A stretch of DNA of 64,000 nt from an uncultured Bacteroidales bacterium (lineage in GTDB: Bacteria; Bacteroidota; Bacteroidia; Bacteroidales; Paludibacteraceae). The stretch lies in NCBI GenBank assembly GCA_903911085.1, contig CAIWCC010000230.1:1-64000 (forward strand), read 5' to 3'. Below are positions 19,856 through 30,568 of this stretch, in pieces; the stretch's first letter is position 1, and the number at the start of each line of letters is the position of its first letter. The notes under the pieces were generated by a model that was not told the origin of the DNA, did not search any database, and saw nothing but the letters and a program-made list of their open reading frames with translations. The position numbers and the translations under genes were made by a program.

Positions 19856-19863
19856 TAACTTTG
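19856..19863 (+). promoter_or_regulatory. Bacteroidota -7 element TAACTTTG upstream of 19903..22299, without the locus operator
   Basis: TAnnTTTG match just after the terminator and 40 nt before the ATG; the position 27 nt upstream reads caaact, not RTATCA. Confidence 0.5.
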
Positions 19864-19902
19864 TAGTTGCTGATTTAAAAATCAGATAAAAATTTATTAA
19901 AC

Positions 19903-22299
19903 ATGAAAAAATCCAATTTACTTATTTTTTGCCTTGCAATTATTTTCAGTCTTTCAATGAGTGTAAATGCTCAACCTGAAAAATCTGAAAAAATTACACC
20001 CGATAAAGATACCGAAGTATTGAACTCTTCACTGGCAATGAATGCTTCGCAATATGGTGCAAAATCGCCGGAGAAATTCATACTCCTTCAAAACCGCATG
20101 GGATTGCGATTTGAATATTGCATCGACCGCAGCGCCATTCAAATTTGGATTTCGCCACAAGCAGGAAAATCGATGCTCGGTACCGACCGTAACTTTTCCA
20201 ATCGCGATGACCATTGTGATGTTTTCGAGCGCATTACGCTTAGCAATGTCAGCTTTGGCGATTTTCTTGGATGTGACTATGATGCCAACCATAGTGTCTT
20301 GAATTTCAAAAAACAAAAAGTCCATTTCGCTACAGCCTATGATAAACCTGTTATTTTAGTTTGGTTCGAGAAAGCCGATTTGATTGACATCAAGAGTGGT
20401 AGATTGGCAAAATTGGAAGTACAGGATGCCAATAAATTTGTGGTCGAATACGCTGAGCGTGGTAAGACATTCAATTTTGCTGCAATTTTAGGTGCTGGCA
20501 CTGGCAAATTCCGTCACCAAACACGCTTGGAAGTTGGGCGAAGCGTTTATACCCGTGCCGAAATGGCTGCTGGTCAGGTGTTGGCAATTGGTGCTGAACT
20601 CAAAACTGAACAAGTAGTAAAATTTACCGAGGAAATTGCCAATACTCCGGTTGATAAATTTCTTGCTGCCAACGAAGCCAAAGTAGCTAAAGCATTGGAT
20701 TATGGCAAATTTACCATGCGTAATCGTCCCGAAATGCAAAAACTATTGGACATTAACAAGCGCATTGCTTTGAATATGCAAGACGAAAAAGGACCTATGC
20801 GCTCCACCAATCAATACATTTATTACTTGATATGGACGCGCGATGGCGGGTTGAACACTTCTCATTTTTGTTTGGGCGGCTGGGCTAACCCCGCAAAATG
20901 GCAGGCCGATATTCAAATTCAGAATCCTGTTACCAGCCTCGAAGAACCGAAAGGAACTTTCTACGGACAACTTTTATCGCCTGTCATTAATAAGTTTGAA
21001 GAAGATGGCCTATTTTATACGCTTTGGCCGGCTTTTTTGTATTGGACACAAACTGGCGATGATGTATTTACGAAAGGCAATTATATTATAAACCTCGAAG
21101 CAGCAATGGATTGGCTGGAACGCTATAGTTTCGACAAAGAAAAACAACTTTTTTTCCGTTATTACTTCTGCGAGGCACCCATGGTAAAAAGTCGCGAATG
21201 GGGATTTGATCAAGCCAACGGAGCACCATCCAACTACAACAATTCGAACTACAAAGGCGATTCGATTGTAAAATCGTACGATGTGTATATCAATTCTATC
21301 AACGCTTCTTGTTACTGGATGTTGTCGGCAATGGAAACTGGGGCAAAAGCTGATGAGTATGCTAAAAAAGCCAAAAAGTTAGAAGAAAAAATCAAAGTCT
21401 TTTATGAATTTAAGAATGCGTTACCTTCTTACGGGCAATTGTTAACCGCAGATGGTAGGATGATTACGGCCGAACCTTATGGCATGGATTTGACTGATTA
21501 TCAATGGGGATTGTCATTACCACCATTCAAAGTAAATCTCCACAAAAAGAATATTGAAGTACAAAATGCACTTTACGATGGGTTAAGAAAAAAGCCAAAA
21601 GGCATGTTCTTATGTGGGTACAATTCTATTTTAACAAGTATGGATAACGATATTTTCGACGAAGACAGCATCATGGCTGCACTCGATTATTTGGTTCCAC
21701 AAAGTGTAAGAGCTGGAAAATTCTTACCTATGGCTAACACCATTCCTGAAATAGTGGACGAAAAAGATGGTGACCCATTCCATGATGTACGTCCGTTGAT
21801 TTTCTCATCGGCACCTTGGTATTCGGCAGTTACTAATTTAGGCGTGCGTCGAATGCCTTTTGGAATTGCTGCCCGCGCTACCAAATACCTTGAGAAATTA
21901 GAAAACTACGAATTTCGTGGAGCGTTGATTGATTTTAGTTATAAAGGCGAAGGTAAAATCAGCAAATTACTCGTAAATGGAAAAGAGCTAAAAGGTATTT
22001 ACCAATTGCCCGAAGACATGCTGTTGAAAGGCGATAATAAAGTGGAAGTAGTGATGACTGCAAAAGCCCAACCGCAAAATGTACTTGTTTCTTCCACTGC
22101 ACGCTTGCTTTCTGCAAAAAATGGAGTTTTTAAATTGCAAACTTACGGTAAAAACACGCTCTGCTTCCGTGGCTTGAACAAAAAAATGAGTATCACCGAC
22201 GAAAAGGGCAAGGCTATTATTGCCTCAAAAACTAATGTGGACGGACTTACCTGGTTTGATTTTGATGGAAGAGGTGTTTACAATGTTACCGTAAAATAA
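19903..22299 (+). CDS. Secreted (alpha/alpha)6-barrel glycoside hydrolase (GH15/GH63/debranching-like)
   Basis: Signal peptide; YLIWTRDGGLNTSH, FFRYYFCEAPM, YGMDLTDYQWGLSLPPF six-hairpin-like pattern. Confidence 0.55.
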   Translation: MKKSNLLIFCLAIIFSLSMSVNAQPEKSEKITPDKDTEVLNSSLAMNASQYGAKSPEKFILLQNRMGLRFEYCIDRSAIQIWISPQAGKSMLGTDRNFSNRDDHCDVFERITLSNVSFGDFLGCDYDANHSVLNFKKQKVHFATAYDKPVILVWFEKADLIDIKSGRLAKLEVQDANKFVVEYAERGKTFNFAAILGAGTGKFRHQTRLEVGRSVYTRAEMAAGQVLAIGAELKTEQVVKFTEEIANTPVDKFLAANEAKVAKALDYGKFTMRNRPEMQKLLDINKRIALNMQDEKGPMRSTNQYIYYLIWTRDGGLNTSHFCLGGWANPAKWQADIQIQNPVTSLEEPKGTFYGQLLSPVINKFEEDGLFYTLWPAFLYWTQTGDDVFTKGNYIINLEAAMDWLERYSFDKEKQLFFRYYFCEAPMVKSREWGFDQANGAPSNYNNSNYKGDSIVKSYDVYINSINASCYWMLSAMETGAKADEYAKKAKKLEEKIKVFYEFKNALPSYGQLLTADGRMITAEPYGMDLTDYQWGLSLPPFKVNLHKKNIEVQNALYDGLRKKPKGMFLCGYNSILTSMDNDIFDEDSIMAALDYLVPQSVRAGKFLPMANTIPEIVDEKDGDPFHDVRPLIFSSAPWYSAVTNLGVRRMPFGIAARATKYLEKLENYEFRGALIDFSYKGEGKISKLLVNGKELKGIYQLPEDMLLKGDNKVEVVMTAKAQPQNVLVSSTARLLSAKNGVFKLQTYGKNTLCFRGLNKKMSITDEKGKAIIASKTNVDGLTWFDFDGRGVYNVTVK

Positions 22300-22305
22300 A
22301 CAGCG

Positions 22306-23715
22306 ATGAATAAAAAAACATTTTTTCTTCTATTATCTATCTCTTTTTCATTGGGTTGTTTTGCAAAAAACACTTGCAAATACAATGAATATGAAAAGAA
22401 CTGGAAAGACGTAGAAACATATATTCATCAAAATTGGCATACATCAATTATTGATAGTTCCAAGGTTTTGTGGTTAGGTAAAATGGGCATTATACCTCCA
22501 AAGCCTTATATGACAGTGTCTGATGAGCACAAATTAATCTATTATTGGGACAGCTATTTTACCAATAAGGGATTGTTGCTTATTGATTCTTTGAGTCAAT
22601 ATGCACAAAACTCTACCGATGACCTCTTGTGGATGGTAGATACACTTGGTTTTGTTCCTAATTCCAATATGAATTGGGGCATGAACCGCAGTCAACCACC
22701 ATTTTTGGCAATGATGGTAAACGATGTTTATCAAAAAAACAAGGATAAAAAATGGTTGGAACATTCCTATAAAACACTAAAAAAAGAGTATCACTTTTGG
22801 ACGGATACTTCGGCAAATGCAATAGAAAATCACACTACAAGCATTTCCGGCTTGCAACGATTTTACCATCATGCCACAACCAATGATTTGATAAAACTTT
22901 ACTCAGAATGTTTCCACCGTGGACTATTAAAAGTACATCCCGATTCTATTGACTTGAAGCAAAAACTCGAAATTGCAGCACATTTGGCATCAGAAGCTGC
23001 CACCGGTATGGATTTTAATCCAAGATTTGAGAACCGATGCGCCGACTTTATTCCTGTAGAACTCAATAGTAATTTGTACCAATATGAGATGTTGCTAAGC
23101 AAAATGGTGGATGAATTGGGATTCAAAAACGAACCAGATTGGAAATTAATGGCTCAGCAGCGTAAAGAATTGATGAACAAATACCTTTGGAACGAGAAAC
23201 GAGGGATGTATATGGATTATGACTTTGTAAACAAACGTCTTTCGCCAGTGGCAAGTGTTGTTTGCTTTTATCCATTATTAGCAGGAATAGCCACAAAAGC
23301 TCAAGTCGCTCGAACCGTAAAAAATCTAGCACTTTTTGAATATGAATTTGGCGTTGCTGTTTGCGAAAAAACGCAGCAAAGCATTCATTATCAATGGGAT
23401 TATCCTGCTGGTTGGCCACCAATGTACCTTCAAACGGTAGAAGCTTTAGACAAGTATGGCTACAAAAAAGATGCTCGAAGAGTAGCTGGAAAATACCTCA
23501 ACATTGTTACAAAAAATTACCTTGTGCCCATTCCTGCTACGTTTTCAGGTAAAAAAGGCATTGTTACACGTGCGCCTCACAAAGTTTACGAAAAATACAA
23601 TGTAGTTACTGGAGGAATAAATGATTTGGAATACAATGCCCGTGAATTTCTCGGTTGGAGTGCCGGAGTATATGTTTGGTGCTTTGATTATATAATGAAT
23701 AAACAGAAAAAATGA
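22306..23715 (+). CDS. GH37 trehalase-like protein
   Basis: QWDYPAGWPP matches trehalase signature 2 (QWDxPx[GAV]W[PAS]P); LIYYWDSYF and NRSQPPFLAMM are GH37-like. Confidence 0.7.
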   Translation: MNKKTFFLLLSISFSLGCFAKNTCKYNEYEKNWKDVETYIHQNWHTSIIDSSKVLWLGKMGIIPPKPYMTVSDEHKLIYYWDSYFTNKGLLLIDSLSQYAQNSTDDLLWMVDTLGFVPNSNMNWGMNRSQPPFLAMMVNDVYQKNKDKKWLEHSYKTLKKEYHFWTDTSANAIENHTTSISGLQRFYHHATTNDLIKLYSECFHRGLLKVHPDSIDLKQKLEIAAHLASEAATGMDFNPRFENRCADFIPVELNSNLYQYEMLLSKMVDELGFKNEPDWKLMAQQRKELMNKYLWNEKRGMYMDYDFVNKRLSPVASVVCFYPLLAGIATKAQVARTVKNLALFEYEFGVAVCEKTQQSIHYQWDYPAGWPPMYLQTVEALDKYGYKKDARRVAGKYLNIVTKNYLVPIPATFSGKKGIVTRAPHKVYEKYNVVTGGINDLEYNAREFLGWSAGVYVWCFDYIMNKQKK

Positions 23716-24410
23716 TACAAATATTTTTCATGCGAAAGAACACATTTACAATCATTTGCGTACTATTTGTATGCATAAAATTGGTCGGACAAGTTAGCCC
23801 CAGCGATACTGTTATTGATAACAGAACAGGATTGAAATATCCTACTGTCAATATTAACGGAACAATTTGGATGGCCAAAAATATGGACATTGGAGTGATG
23901 GTGCAAAATACCAATCAAATAAACAATAAGATAATAGAAAAAACTTGTTATGACAATGACAGTGCTAATTGTAAGATTTATGGCGGACTCTATACTTATG
24001 ATGAAGCAATGAAGTACGATAGTTTGTCGGGGCAAGGAATTTGTCCTGATTGCTGGCATGTAGCCACCAAGGAAGATTGGGAAGAGTTATACAAATTATC
24101 GGAAAATCAGGATTTAATGCAACAACTGAAGGTTGGCAAAAACAATATACCATCTTGGGACGGTAACAATTCGACGGGCTTTAGTGCTTTGCCTGGCGGA
24201 CTGGCTTACGATAATGTGTTTGGGCGAAAAGGTGACTGGGCAACGTTCTGGACTTCGAGTTCGGCTGGAAAAAATTATGCTTGGAGCATTGAAATGGATA
24301 ATTACTATCCAATTTTAAGTGGCAATTCTCATTTAATAATTTCCAATGTTTATCTTAAACGCAATGCGTTTTCGGTTAGATGTGTGAAAAATAAAGTTGT
24401 AAAAAAGTAA
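23712..24410 (+). CDS. FISUMP-domain (Fibrobacter succinogenes major paralogous domain) secreted protein
   Basis: NINGTIWMAKNMDIG, YGGLYTYDEAM, GICPDCWHVATKEDWEEL, FSALPGG, WTSSS...VRCVK; likely true start at 23742. Confidence 0.8.
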   Translation: MIQIFFMRKNTFTIICVLFVCIKLVGQVSPSDTVIDNRTGLKYPTVNINGTIWMAKNMDIGVMVQNTNQINNKIIEKTCYDNDSANCKIYGGLYTYDEAMKYDSLSGQGICPDCWHVATKEDWEELYKLSENQDLMQQLKVGKNNIPSWDGNNSTGFSALPGGLAYDNVFGRKGDWATFWTSSSAGKNYAWSIEMDNYYPILSGNSHLIISNVYLKRNAFSVRCVKNKVVKK

Positions 24411-24432
24411 CAATCCCAATTAGATAAAAAAA

Positions 24433-26067
24433 ATGATACTTACAAACAGGTTCAATTTGTCAATGGGTAGCCTTTTAGTACTCGGTTCGACTCAGGCTCA
24501 GAAAGATATAAATATTCCTTTCCATACCAATATTGTCATTATATCCTGCGAAGATATTTCGCCTGATTTAGGATGTTATGGTAACACGGTAATTAAAACT
24601 CCCAATTTGGACGCATTGGCAAATGATGCCGTTTTGTTCGAAAATGCCTATTCTACGGCTGGAGTTTCTGCGCCAAGTCGTTGTGGATTAATTACTGGGA
24701 TGTATGCCAACTCCATTGGTGGTGGCAATATGCGTACTGGTGCCAAGGATGTGAAAGGCATTTCGCCTTATCAGGCAGTACCACCAGCAGAAGTAAAATG
24801 TTACAGCGAACTGATGCGGGCAGCTGGATATTTTGCCACTAACAACGATAAAACAGATTATCAGTTCAATGCGCCTTTGTCGGCTTGGGATGATTGCAGC
24901 AAAACAGCACTATGGGAAAATAGACCAGAAAAAAGTCCATTTTTTTCCATTTTTAATATTATGACTTCGCACGAATCACAGATTTCATATCGCAAAAACA
25001 GTCCCATATCGTATTTCGACAAAGATGTAATTGTACCGCCTTATTATCCTGAAGATTCGATAATTAGAAGAGATATTGTGAGAAATTACTCCAACATTAC
25101 GGTAATGGACAGAGAGGCTGGCGAAATTATCCAAAAACTCAAAGCGCAAGGATTGTACGACGATGCCATTATCATTTTCTACTCAGACCATGGCGGGCCA
25201 TTGCCTCGGCAAAAAAGAGAGATTATTGCTTCTGGAACGCATGTGCCGCTACTGATAAAATTACCTAAAAATCAATACGCAGGCTCCCACAATACTGAGT
25301 TAGTAAGCCTTTTGGATATTCCCGCCACCGTACTTTCATTGGCAGGTGTAAAAGTGCCGAACTATATGCAAGGGCAGGTATTGATAGGCAAACAAAAGGA
25401 TAAAGTACGCAAATATGTTCATGCCAGTCGCGACAGGATGGATACCGAAGTGGATATGGTGCGCATGACTTTCGACAATAAATTTATGTATATTCGCAAC
25501 TATTATCCCGAAAAACCATATTATCAGGATATTCAGTTTAGAGTAAACTCACTTCCGTCCATGGCTCGTCTTTTGGAACTGAAAGCTCAAAATAAACTCG
25601 ACTCAGTGCAAATGATTTGGTTTTCCACTACAAAACCCAAAGAGCAATTGTATGTGATGGATAAAGACCCACATAACCTTTACGATGTGGCACAAAATCC
25701 GCTTTATAAAAAAGAATTAATAAGGCTTCGCAATGAGAATGACAGGTGGGTTAAAGCAATTCACGACCAGGGACTAAAAAAGGATGGCACAATAAAAACG
25801 GAAAAAGAGCTAATAAACGAGTTGTGGCCAAATGGTGTACAACCTCAAGTGGAAACTCCAATATTCATTCAAAAAAATGGCATTTTGAAATTTAAAACTC
25901 CTACAAAAGGCACTTCTATTGTGTATCAACTAAATGGCAAAGGGAACAATTCTCAGCATTGGATACTTTACAATGACAATGGAATAAAAGTGAAAGCGGG
26001 TGATACCATAGCTATTATTGCCAGCAGATTAGGATACAAAAATGCGACTTTGAATCAAAAATTTTAA
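24433..26067 (+). CDS. S1-family sulfatase, Ser-type (formylglycine precursor SAPSR), with a C-terminal beta-sandwich tail
   Basis: SAPSRCGLITG matches [C/S]xPSRxxx[LM]TG; IVIISCEDISPDLGCYGN; FYSDHGGPLPRQK. Confidence 0.9.
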   Translation: MILTNRFNLSMGSLLVLGSTQAQKDINIPFHTNIVIISCEDISPDLGCYGNTVIKTPNLDALANDAVLFENAYSTAGVSAPSRCGLITGMYANSIGGGNMRTGAKDVKGISPYQAVPPAEVKCYSELMRAAGYFATNNDKTDYQFNAPLSAWDDCSKTALWENRPEKSPFFSIFNIMTSHESQISYRKNSPISYFDKDVIVPPYYPEDSIIRRDIVRNYSNITVMDREAGEIIQKLKAQGLYDDAIIIFYSDHGGPLPRQKREIIASGTHVPLLIKLPKNQYAGSHNTELVSLLDIPATVLSLAGVKVPNYMQGQVLIGKQKDKVRKYVHASRDRMDTEVDMVRMTFDNKFMYIRNYYPEKPYYQDIQFRVNSLPSMARLLELKAQNKLDSVQMIWFSTTKPKEQLYVMDKDPHNLYDVAQNPLYKKELIRLRNENDRWVKAIHDQGLKKDGTIKTEKELINELWPNGVQPQVETPIFIQKNGILKFKTPTKGTSIVYQLNGKGNNSQHWILYNDNGIKVKAGDTIAIIASRLGYKNATLNQKF

Positions 26068-26079
26068 AATTAAAGTACT

Positions 26080-29019
26080 TTGAAAATATTATTTTTTAAC
26101 ACCAAAAACCGTTCAATTCTACTCTTTATTGGATTGATGAGCATTTCGCAATTGATTTTTGCTCAACAAGTTTCGTTCACAAAATCGGCCAATTCTTTCC
26201 CGATAGTTAGCAATGGTGAAGCCACAACCATAGTGGTGGATGCCAACGATTTTGAGGTAGTAAAAACAGTAGCCGGTCACTTCCAGAGCGATGTTTCAAT
26301 GGTTACCAAAGTGAAACCTGAGCTTCAAAATTCGCTACCAACCAAAACCATGATTCTTGTTGGAAGTATCGAAAAAAGCAGTTTTATTAAACAACTGATT
26401 GCCGAAAAGAAACTCGACGTAAAAGCCGTTGAAGGTCAGTGGGAACGCTATATATATCAAGTGGTAAGCAATCCATTCCCTGGCGTAGAAAGTGCGTTGG
26501 TAGTGTGTGGCAGCGACCGCCGTGGAACTGCTTTTGGGCTTTTCGACCTTTCGAAACAAATGGGCGTTTCGCCATTGTACTGGTGGTCGGATATTCCAGT
26601 AAAGCAACACAAAGATGTATTTGTAAACACTGCATCCTATCTCTCTCATGCTCCCGATGTAAAATACCGAGGCATATTTATTAACGACGAACAATGGGGC
26701 ATTGGACCTTGGGCTGGCAAAATTTTTGAACCCGAAGTAGGAACTTTGGGACCAAAAACCTACGCCAAAGTGTTTGAAATGATGTTGCGTTTAAAATCCA
26801 ACTATATTTGGCCATCTATGAAGATGAAAAAAGCATTTTATCAAGTGTCAGGCAACAAAGAAATGGCCGATAAGTATGCCATTGTTATGGGTTCGTCGCA
26901 TCATGAGCCATTGCATGTAAATACCTCCCTTGAATGGAACAAAAAAGTCAATGGTCCTTGGCAATACGATATTAACAAACAGCAGATTGACAATGCATGG
27001 AATGCTCGTGTGAAAGAATCGGCTGATTATGAGAATATTTACACCATGGGAATGCGTGGTGCCGAAGACAAAGGCATGGAGGGCGATTTTAGTGTTGATG
27101 AAAAGGCGAAACTATTGAGCAATATCATTGCTAACCAACGCGAAATTCTAAAAAAATACCACAAACAAGCATTGACCGATGTTCCGGAGGTGCTTACCGT
27201 TTACAAAGAAGTGCTTAAACTATATAACGAAGGACTTGAAGTGCCCGATGATATTACAATTGTTTGGACAGATGATAATTACGGTTATATTCAGCAACTC
27301 AATTCGTGGAAAGAAAAAGGCCGAAAAGGCGGAACGGGCGTATATTATCACTTGGATTATTTGGGTCGTCCACAATCGTATGTATGGCTTGCCACCGTGC
27401 ATCCCATGCTGATTTGGAAAGAACTAAACAAAGCCATTAATACGGGTGCTAACAGACTTTGGGTATTTAATGTAGGCGATATTAAACCACACGAACAGCA
27501 AATAGAATACTGCATGGATTTGGCTTGGGACTTCCCTGCCAACAAGCCAGAAATGGCACTCGACAGGATGAAAAATTGGTACACAACTTATTTGGGCGAG
27601 AGCGTAGGTGAAGCATCCTGTCAGTTGATGATGGAATATTATCAACTGGCTTTTGAGCGCAAACCAGAATTTATGGGCTGGGACAGATTAGAACCTGCAA
27701 CACCAGTTATAAACTCAGAATACAGTTATCACAATTATGGAGAACTTAACCGTAGAATGCAACGATTCAATATGTTAGCGGAAAAAACTCAAGCCATTTA
27801 TGCCAAAGTTCCTGCCGAAAGCAAATCTTCGTTTTACGAACTGGCTTATTACCATGTTTTGGGAAGTAAGCTTATGAACGACAAAATGCTTTATGCTCAA
27901 ATAAATAGAATGTATGCCAAACAAGGGCGGGCATTGACAAATGAATATGCTGTGAAATCTAAACTTGCATTCGATAGCATCAAATTAATCACCGAAGATT
28001 TCCGAAAATTGGAGAACGGAAAATGGAATGAAATGATGTCGTGGTGGAGTTTCAATTATTCGTATATGCCTCCTGTGGATTCAATTAGCATTCCCAACAA
28101 AGCACTTATGGGTGTTGATTTTGACGGAAACGATCCCGATAATGGAACAAAATCCATCAATTCGCTGCCATTGATGAGCAATATTTTTTCGGACACTTAT
28201 TCTTTTGAGGTTTATAACAAAGGAACTGTTCCGTTTAAATGGCAAGCTAACACGGACAGTAAATGGCTGAAAATTGAGAAATCGAAAGGCATTTGCAATA
28301 AACAAGTACGCATCAAAGTTTCGGTAGATTGGGCAAATGCTCCTATTGGAAATAGCTTGGGCAAAATAACGGTAAAAGGTGCTGGTTCATCGGTTTTACT
28401 ACAAGTTCCAGTATTCAATTGTTCACAAAACGAGCTGGATTCTTTGCGAGGTCGCTTTGTAGAAAAAGACGGTGTAATAGCCATTAATGCTGCTAATTTT
28501 AGCAAAGAAAATCCTAAAAACGAGTACAAATGGACGGTTATGGATTATTTCGGTCAGGCTGGAAAAATGGTCACAATATTGCCCGATACCTTGCGCAGAA
28601 TTGGTCACGATTGGGATTTGACAAAAAATGCTCCAAGTTTGGAATATAATTTTTACACCTTTAGCACCGGTTGGGTAAATGCATTGACATACACATTACC
28701 AAATCATCCTATTAACAAACAAAGAGGCTGTTTGTATGCTGTTGCCATTGACAACCAACCACCAAAAATCATTGATTTCAGCACACGTGAACTCAGCGAA
28801 ACATGGAAGCAAAACGTACAATGCAATTCAGCCATTGGCGAAAGCAAACATTTTATTTCCAAACCCGGCAAGCACGTTTTCAAGGTTTGGGCTATTGACC
28901 CCGATGTGGTTTTCGACCGATTTATAATAAATTTAGGAGGGTTGCGCAAATCGTATTTGGGACCATTGGAAACAAAAGTTGGAATAGAAATTCAAGAAAA
29001 ATCATGCAGCAGAAAATAG
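26080..29019 (+). CDS. GH115 family alpha-glucuronidase-like
   Basis: GSDRRGTAFGLFDLSKQMGVSPLYWWSDIPVKQ, YRGIFINDEQWGIGPWAGKIF, LRLKSNYIWPSMKMKKAF; TTG start. Confidence 0.9.
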   Translation: MKILFFNTKNRSILLFIGLMSISQLIFAQQVSFTKSANSFPIVSNGEATTIVVDANDFEVVKTVAGHFQSDVSMVTKVKPELQNSLPTKTMILVGSIEKSSFIKQLIAEKKLDVKAVEGQWERYIYQVVSNPFPGVESALVVCGSDRRGTAFGLFDLSKQMGVSPLYWWSDIPVKQHKDVFVNTASYLSHAPDVKYRGIFINDEQWGIGPWAGKIFEPEVGTLGPKTYAKVFEMMLRLKSNYIWPSMKMKKAFYQVSGNKEMADKYAIVMGSSHHEPLHVNTSLEWNKKVNGPWQYDINKQQIDNAWNARVKESADYENIYTMGMRGAEDKGMEGDFSVDEKAKLLSNIIANQREILKKYHKQALTDVPEVLTVYKEVLKLYNEGLEVPDDITIVWTDDNYGYIQQLNSWKEKGRKGGTGVYYHLDYLGRPQSYVWLATVHPMLIWKELNKAINTGANRLWVFNVGDIKPHEQQIEYCMDLAWDFPANKPEMALDRMKNWYTTYLGESVGEASCQLMMEYYQLAFERKPEFMGWDRLEPATPVINSEYSYHNYGELNRRMQRFNMLAEKTQAIYAKVPAESKSSFYELAYYHVLGSKLMNDKMLYAQINRMYAKQGRALTNEYAVKSKLAFDSIKLITEDFRKLENGKWNEMMSWWSFNYSYMPPVDSISIPNKALMGVDFDGNDPDNGTKSINSLPLMSNIFSDTYSFEVYNKGTVPFKWQANTDSKWLKIEKSKGICNKQVRIKVSVDWANAPIGNSLGKITVKGAGSSVLLQVPVFNCSQNELDSLRGRFVEKDGVIAINAANFSKENPKNEYKWTVMDYFGQAGKMVTILPDTLRRIGHDWDLTKNAPSLEYNFYTFSTGWVNALTYTLPNHPINKQRGCLYAVAIDNQPPKIIDFSTRELSETWKQNVQCNSAIGESKHFISKPGKHVFKVWAIDPDVVFDRFIINLGGLRKSYLGPLETKVGIEIQEKSCSRK

Positions 29020-30446
29020 CAATAACCATTTCTGGAAGTGTAATTGTTGGGGGATTATTTGCTCAGCAACAAGAGAATAGCAATCCTAAAAAGCCAAACA
29101 TCGTCATATTTATTGCCGACGATGCAGGTATGGATTTAGGTTGCTATGGAAATAAAGTGATACAAACGCCAAACATTGATGCATTGGCGGCTAATGGATT
29201 GCGTTTTTCCGAAGCTTATGTAACTTCGCCTCAAAGTAGCCCTTCACGAACAAGTATGTTAACTGGTTCTTTTGCTCATACCATTGGCACTGAAGATTTG
29301 CATGCTCCACTAAATGATACAACAAAAATCATTACATCCTATTTGCAAAATGCTGGTTATTATACTGGTTTGATGCTTAAAAGTCATATAGGCAACAATG
29401 GGATGAAGCAAATCAACTGGTTCGACAATGGATTTGAAAGTTGGCAAAAAGGAGAATGGCACGACAAATGCATTGGAAATCTCAATACATTTCTTGATAA
29501 AAAGGAGAAAAATCCATTCTTTTTATGGGTTGCATTTGTTGATCCTCATCGTCCGTATGTAGAAGATAAAATTGCTGCCAACCGTGCGCCTGAAATTCAT
29601 AACCCTGCAAAGATTACAATACCTCCATACTTAGCAAATACAAAAAACACCAAAATTGACATAGCCCATTATTATGATGAAATAGCTCGCATGGACAAGT
29701 ACATCGGTTTGATGATGGCCGAATTGAAACGAAGGGGCGAATTGGAAAATACCATCATTATTTTTATGTCTGACAATGGGATGCCTTTTCCACGCTGCAA
29801 AGGAACACTATATGACAAAGGGATACAAACTCCGTTTATCGTTAGTTGGCCTGGCGTAATTAAGGCTGGAACAAACTACAACAATCAATTTTCTACCGTT
29901 GATTTAGCACCTACATTACTAGATGTGGCAGGTGTAAAGAAACCTGTTCAAATGTATGGACAGAGTGTTTCGAAAATTTTTTCAAATCAATCTATTGATG
30001 GTCGTAAGTATATTTTTGCAGAACGAAACTGGCACAATACCGACGAACATATCCGTTGCGTAAGAACCGACAAATACAAACTCATTGTTAATTCTTACAT
30101 AGAATTACCCCACGGCTCACCCGCCGATGTGGCTTCCAGTTTGAGCTGGTATGATTTGTGCAAAATAAAAAACAAGAAAGTTACTGCTGCTCAACTACGC
30201 TTATTCGAATGTCCCCGACCAGTTATTGAACTATACGACCATGAAAAAGATCCTTACGAATTGGTAAATCTGGCTGACAATCCTGATTATATTAATATTG
30301 GGAAGCAACTTGCTGCCGAGCTTTCAAAATGGATGAAAGAAACCAATGATTTCAGTCCACATAAACGTCGTCTCGACGATAATATAGATCGAGTTACAGG
30401 ATTTCCTTATAACGGTTTGATAAATAAGGAATATTGGGAGGATTAA
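29004..30446 (+). CDS. S1-family sulfatase, Ser-type (SSPSR)
   Basis: PNIVIFIADDAGMDLGCYGN, SSPSRTSMLTG, FMSDNGMPFPRCKGTLYDKGI. Confidence 0.92.
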   Translation: MQQKIAITISGSVIVGGLFAQQQENSNPKKPNIVIFIADDAGMDLGCYGNKVIQTPNIDALAANGLRFSEAYVTSPQSSPSRTSMLTGSFAHTIGTEDLHAPLNDTTKIITSYLQNAGYYTGLMLKSHIGNNGMKQINWFDNGFESWQKGEWHDKCIGNLNTFLDKKEKNPFFLWVAFVDPHRPYVEDKIAANRAPEIHNPAKITIPPYLANTKNTKIDIAHYYDEIARMDKYIGLMMAELKRRGELENTIIIFMSDNGMPFPRCKGTLYDKGIQTPFIVSWPGVIKAGTNYNNQFSTVDLAPTLLDVAGVKKPVQMYGQSVSKIFSNQSIDGRKYIFAERNWHNTDEHIRCVRTDKYKLIVNSYIELPHGSPADVASSLSWYDLCKIKNKKVTAAQLRLFECPRPVIELYDHEKDPYELVNLADNPDYINIGKQLAAELSKWMKETNDFSPHKRRLDDNIDRVTGFPYNGLINKEYWED

Positions 30447-30568
30447 ATCATGTCTAATTACACAATTATCGTTCGCAAAATGAAACGAGCACGACAAACA
30501 AATTCTAACACACAAGGGAATGTTTATGTGCGAGTTCCATCTGACAAATAAAAAACAATTATAAACAG

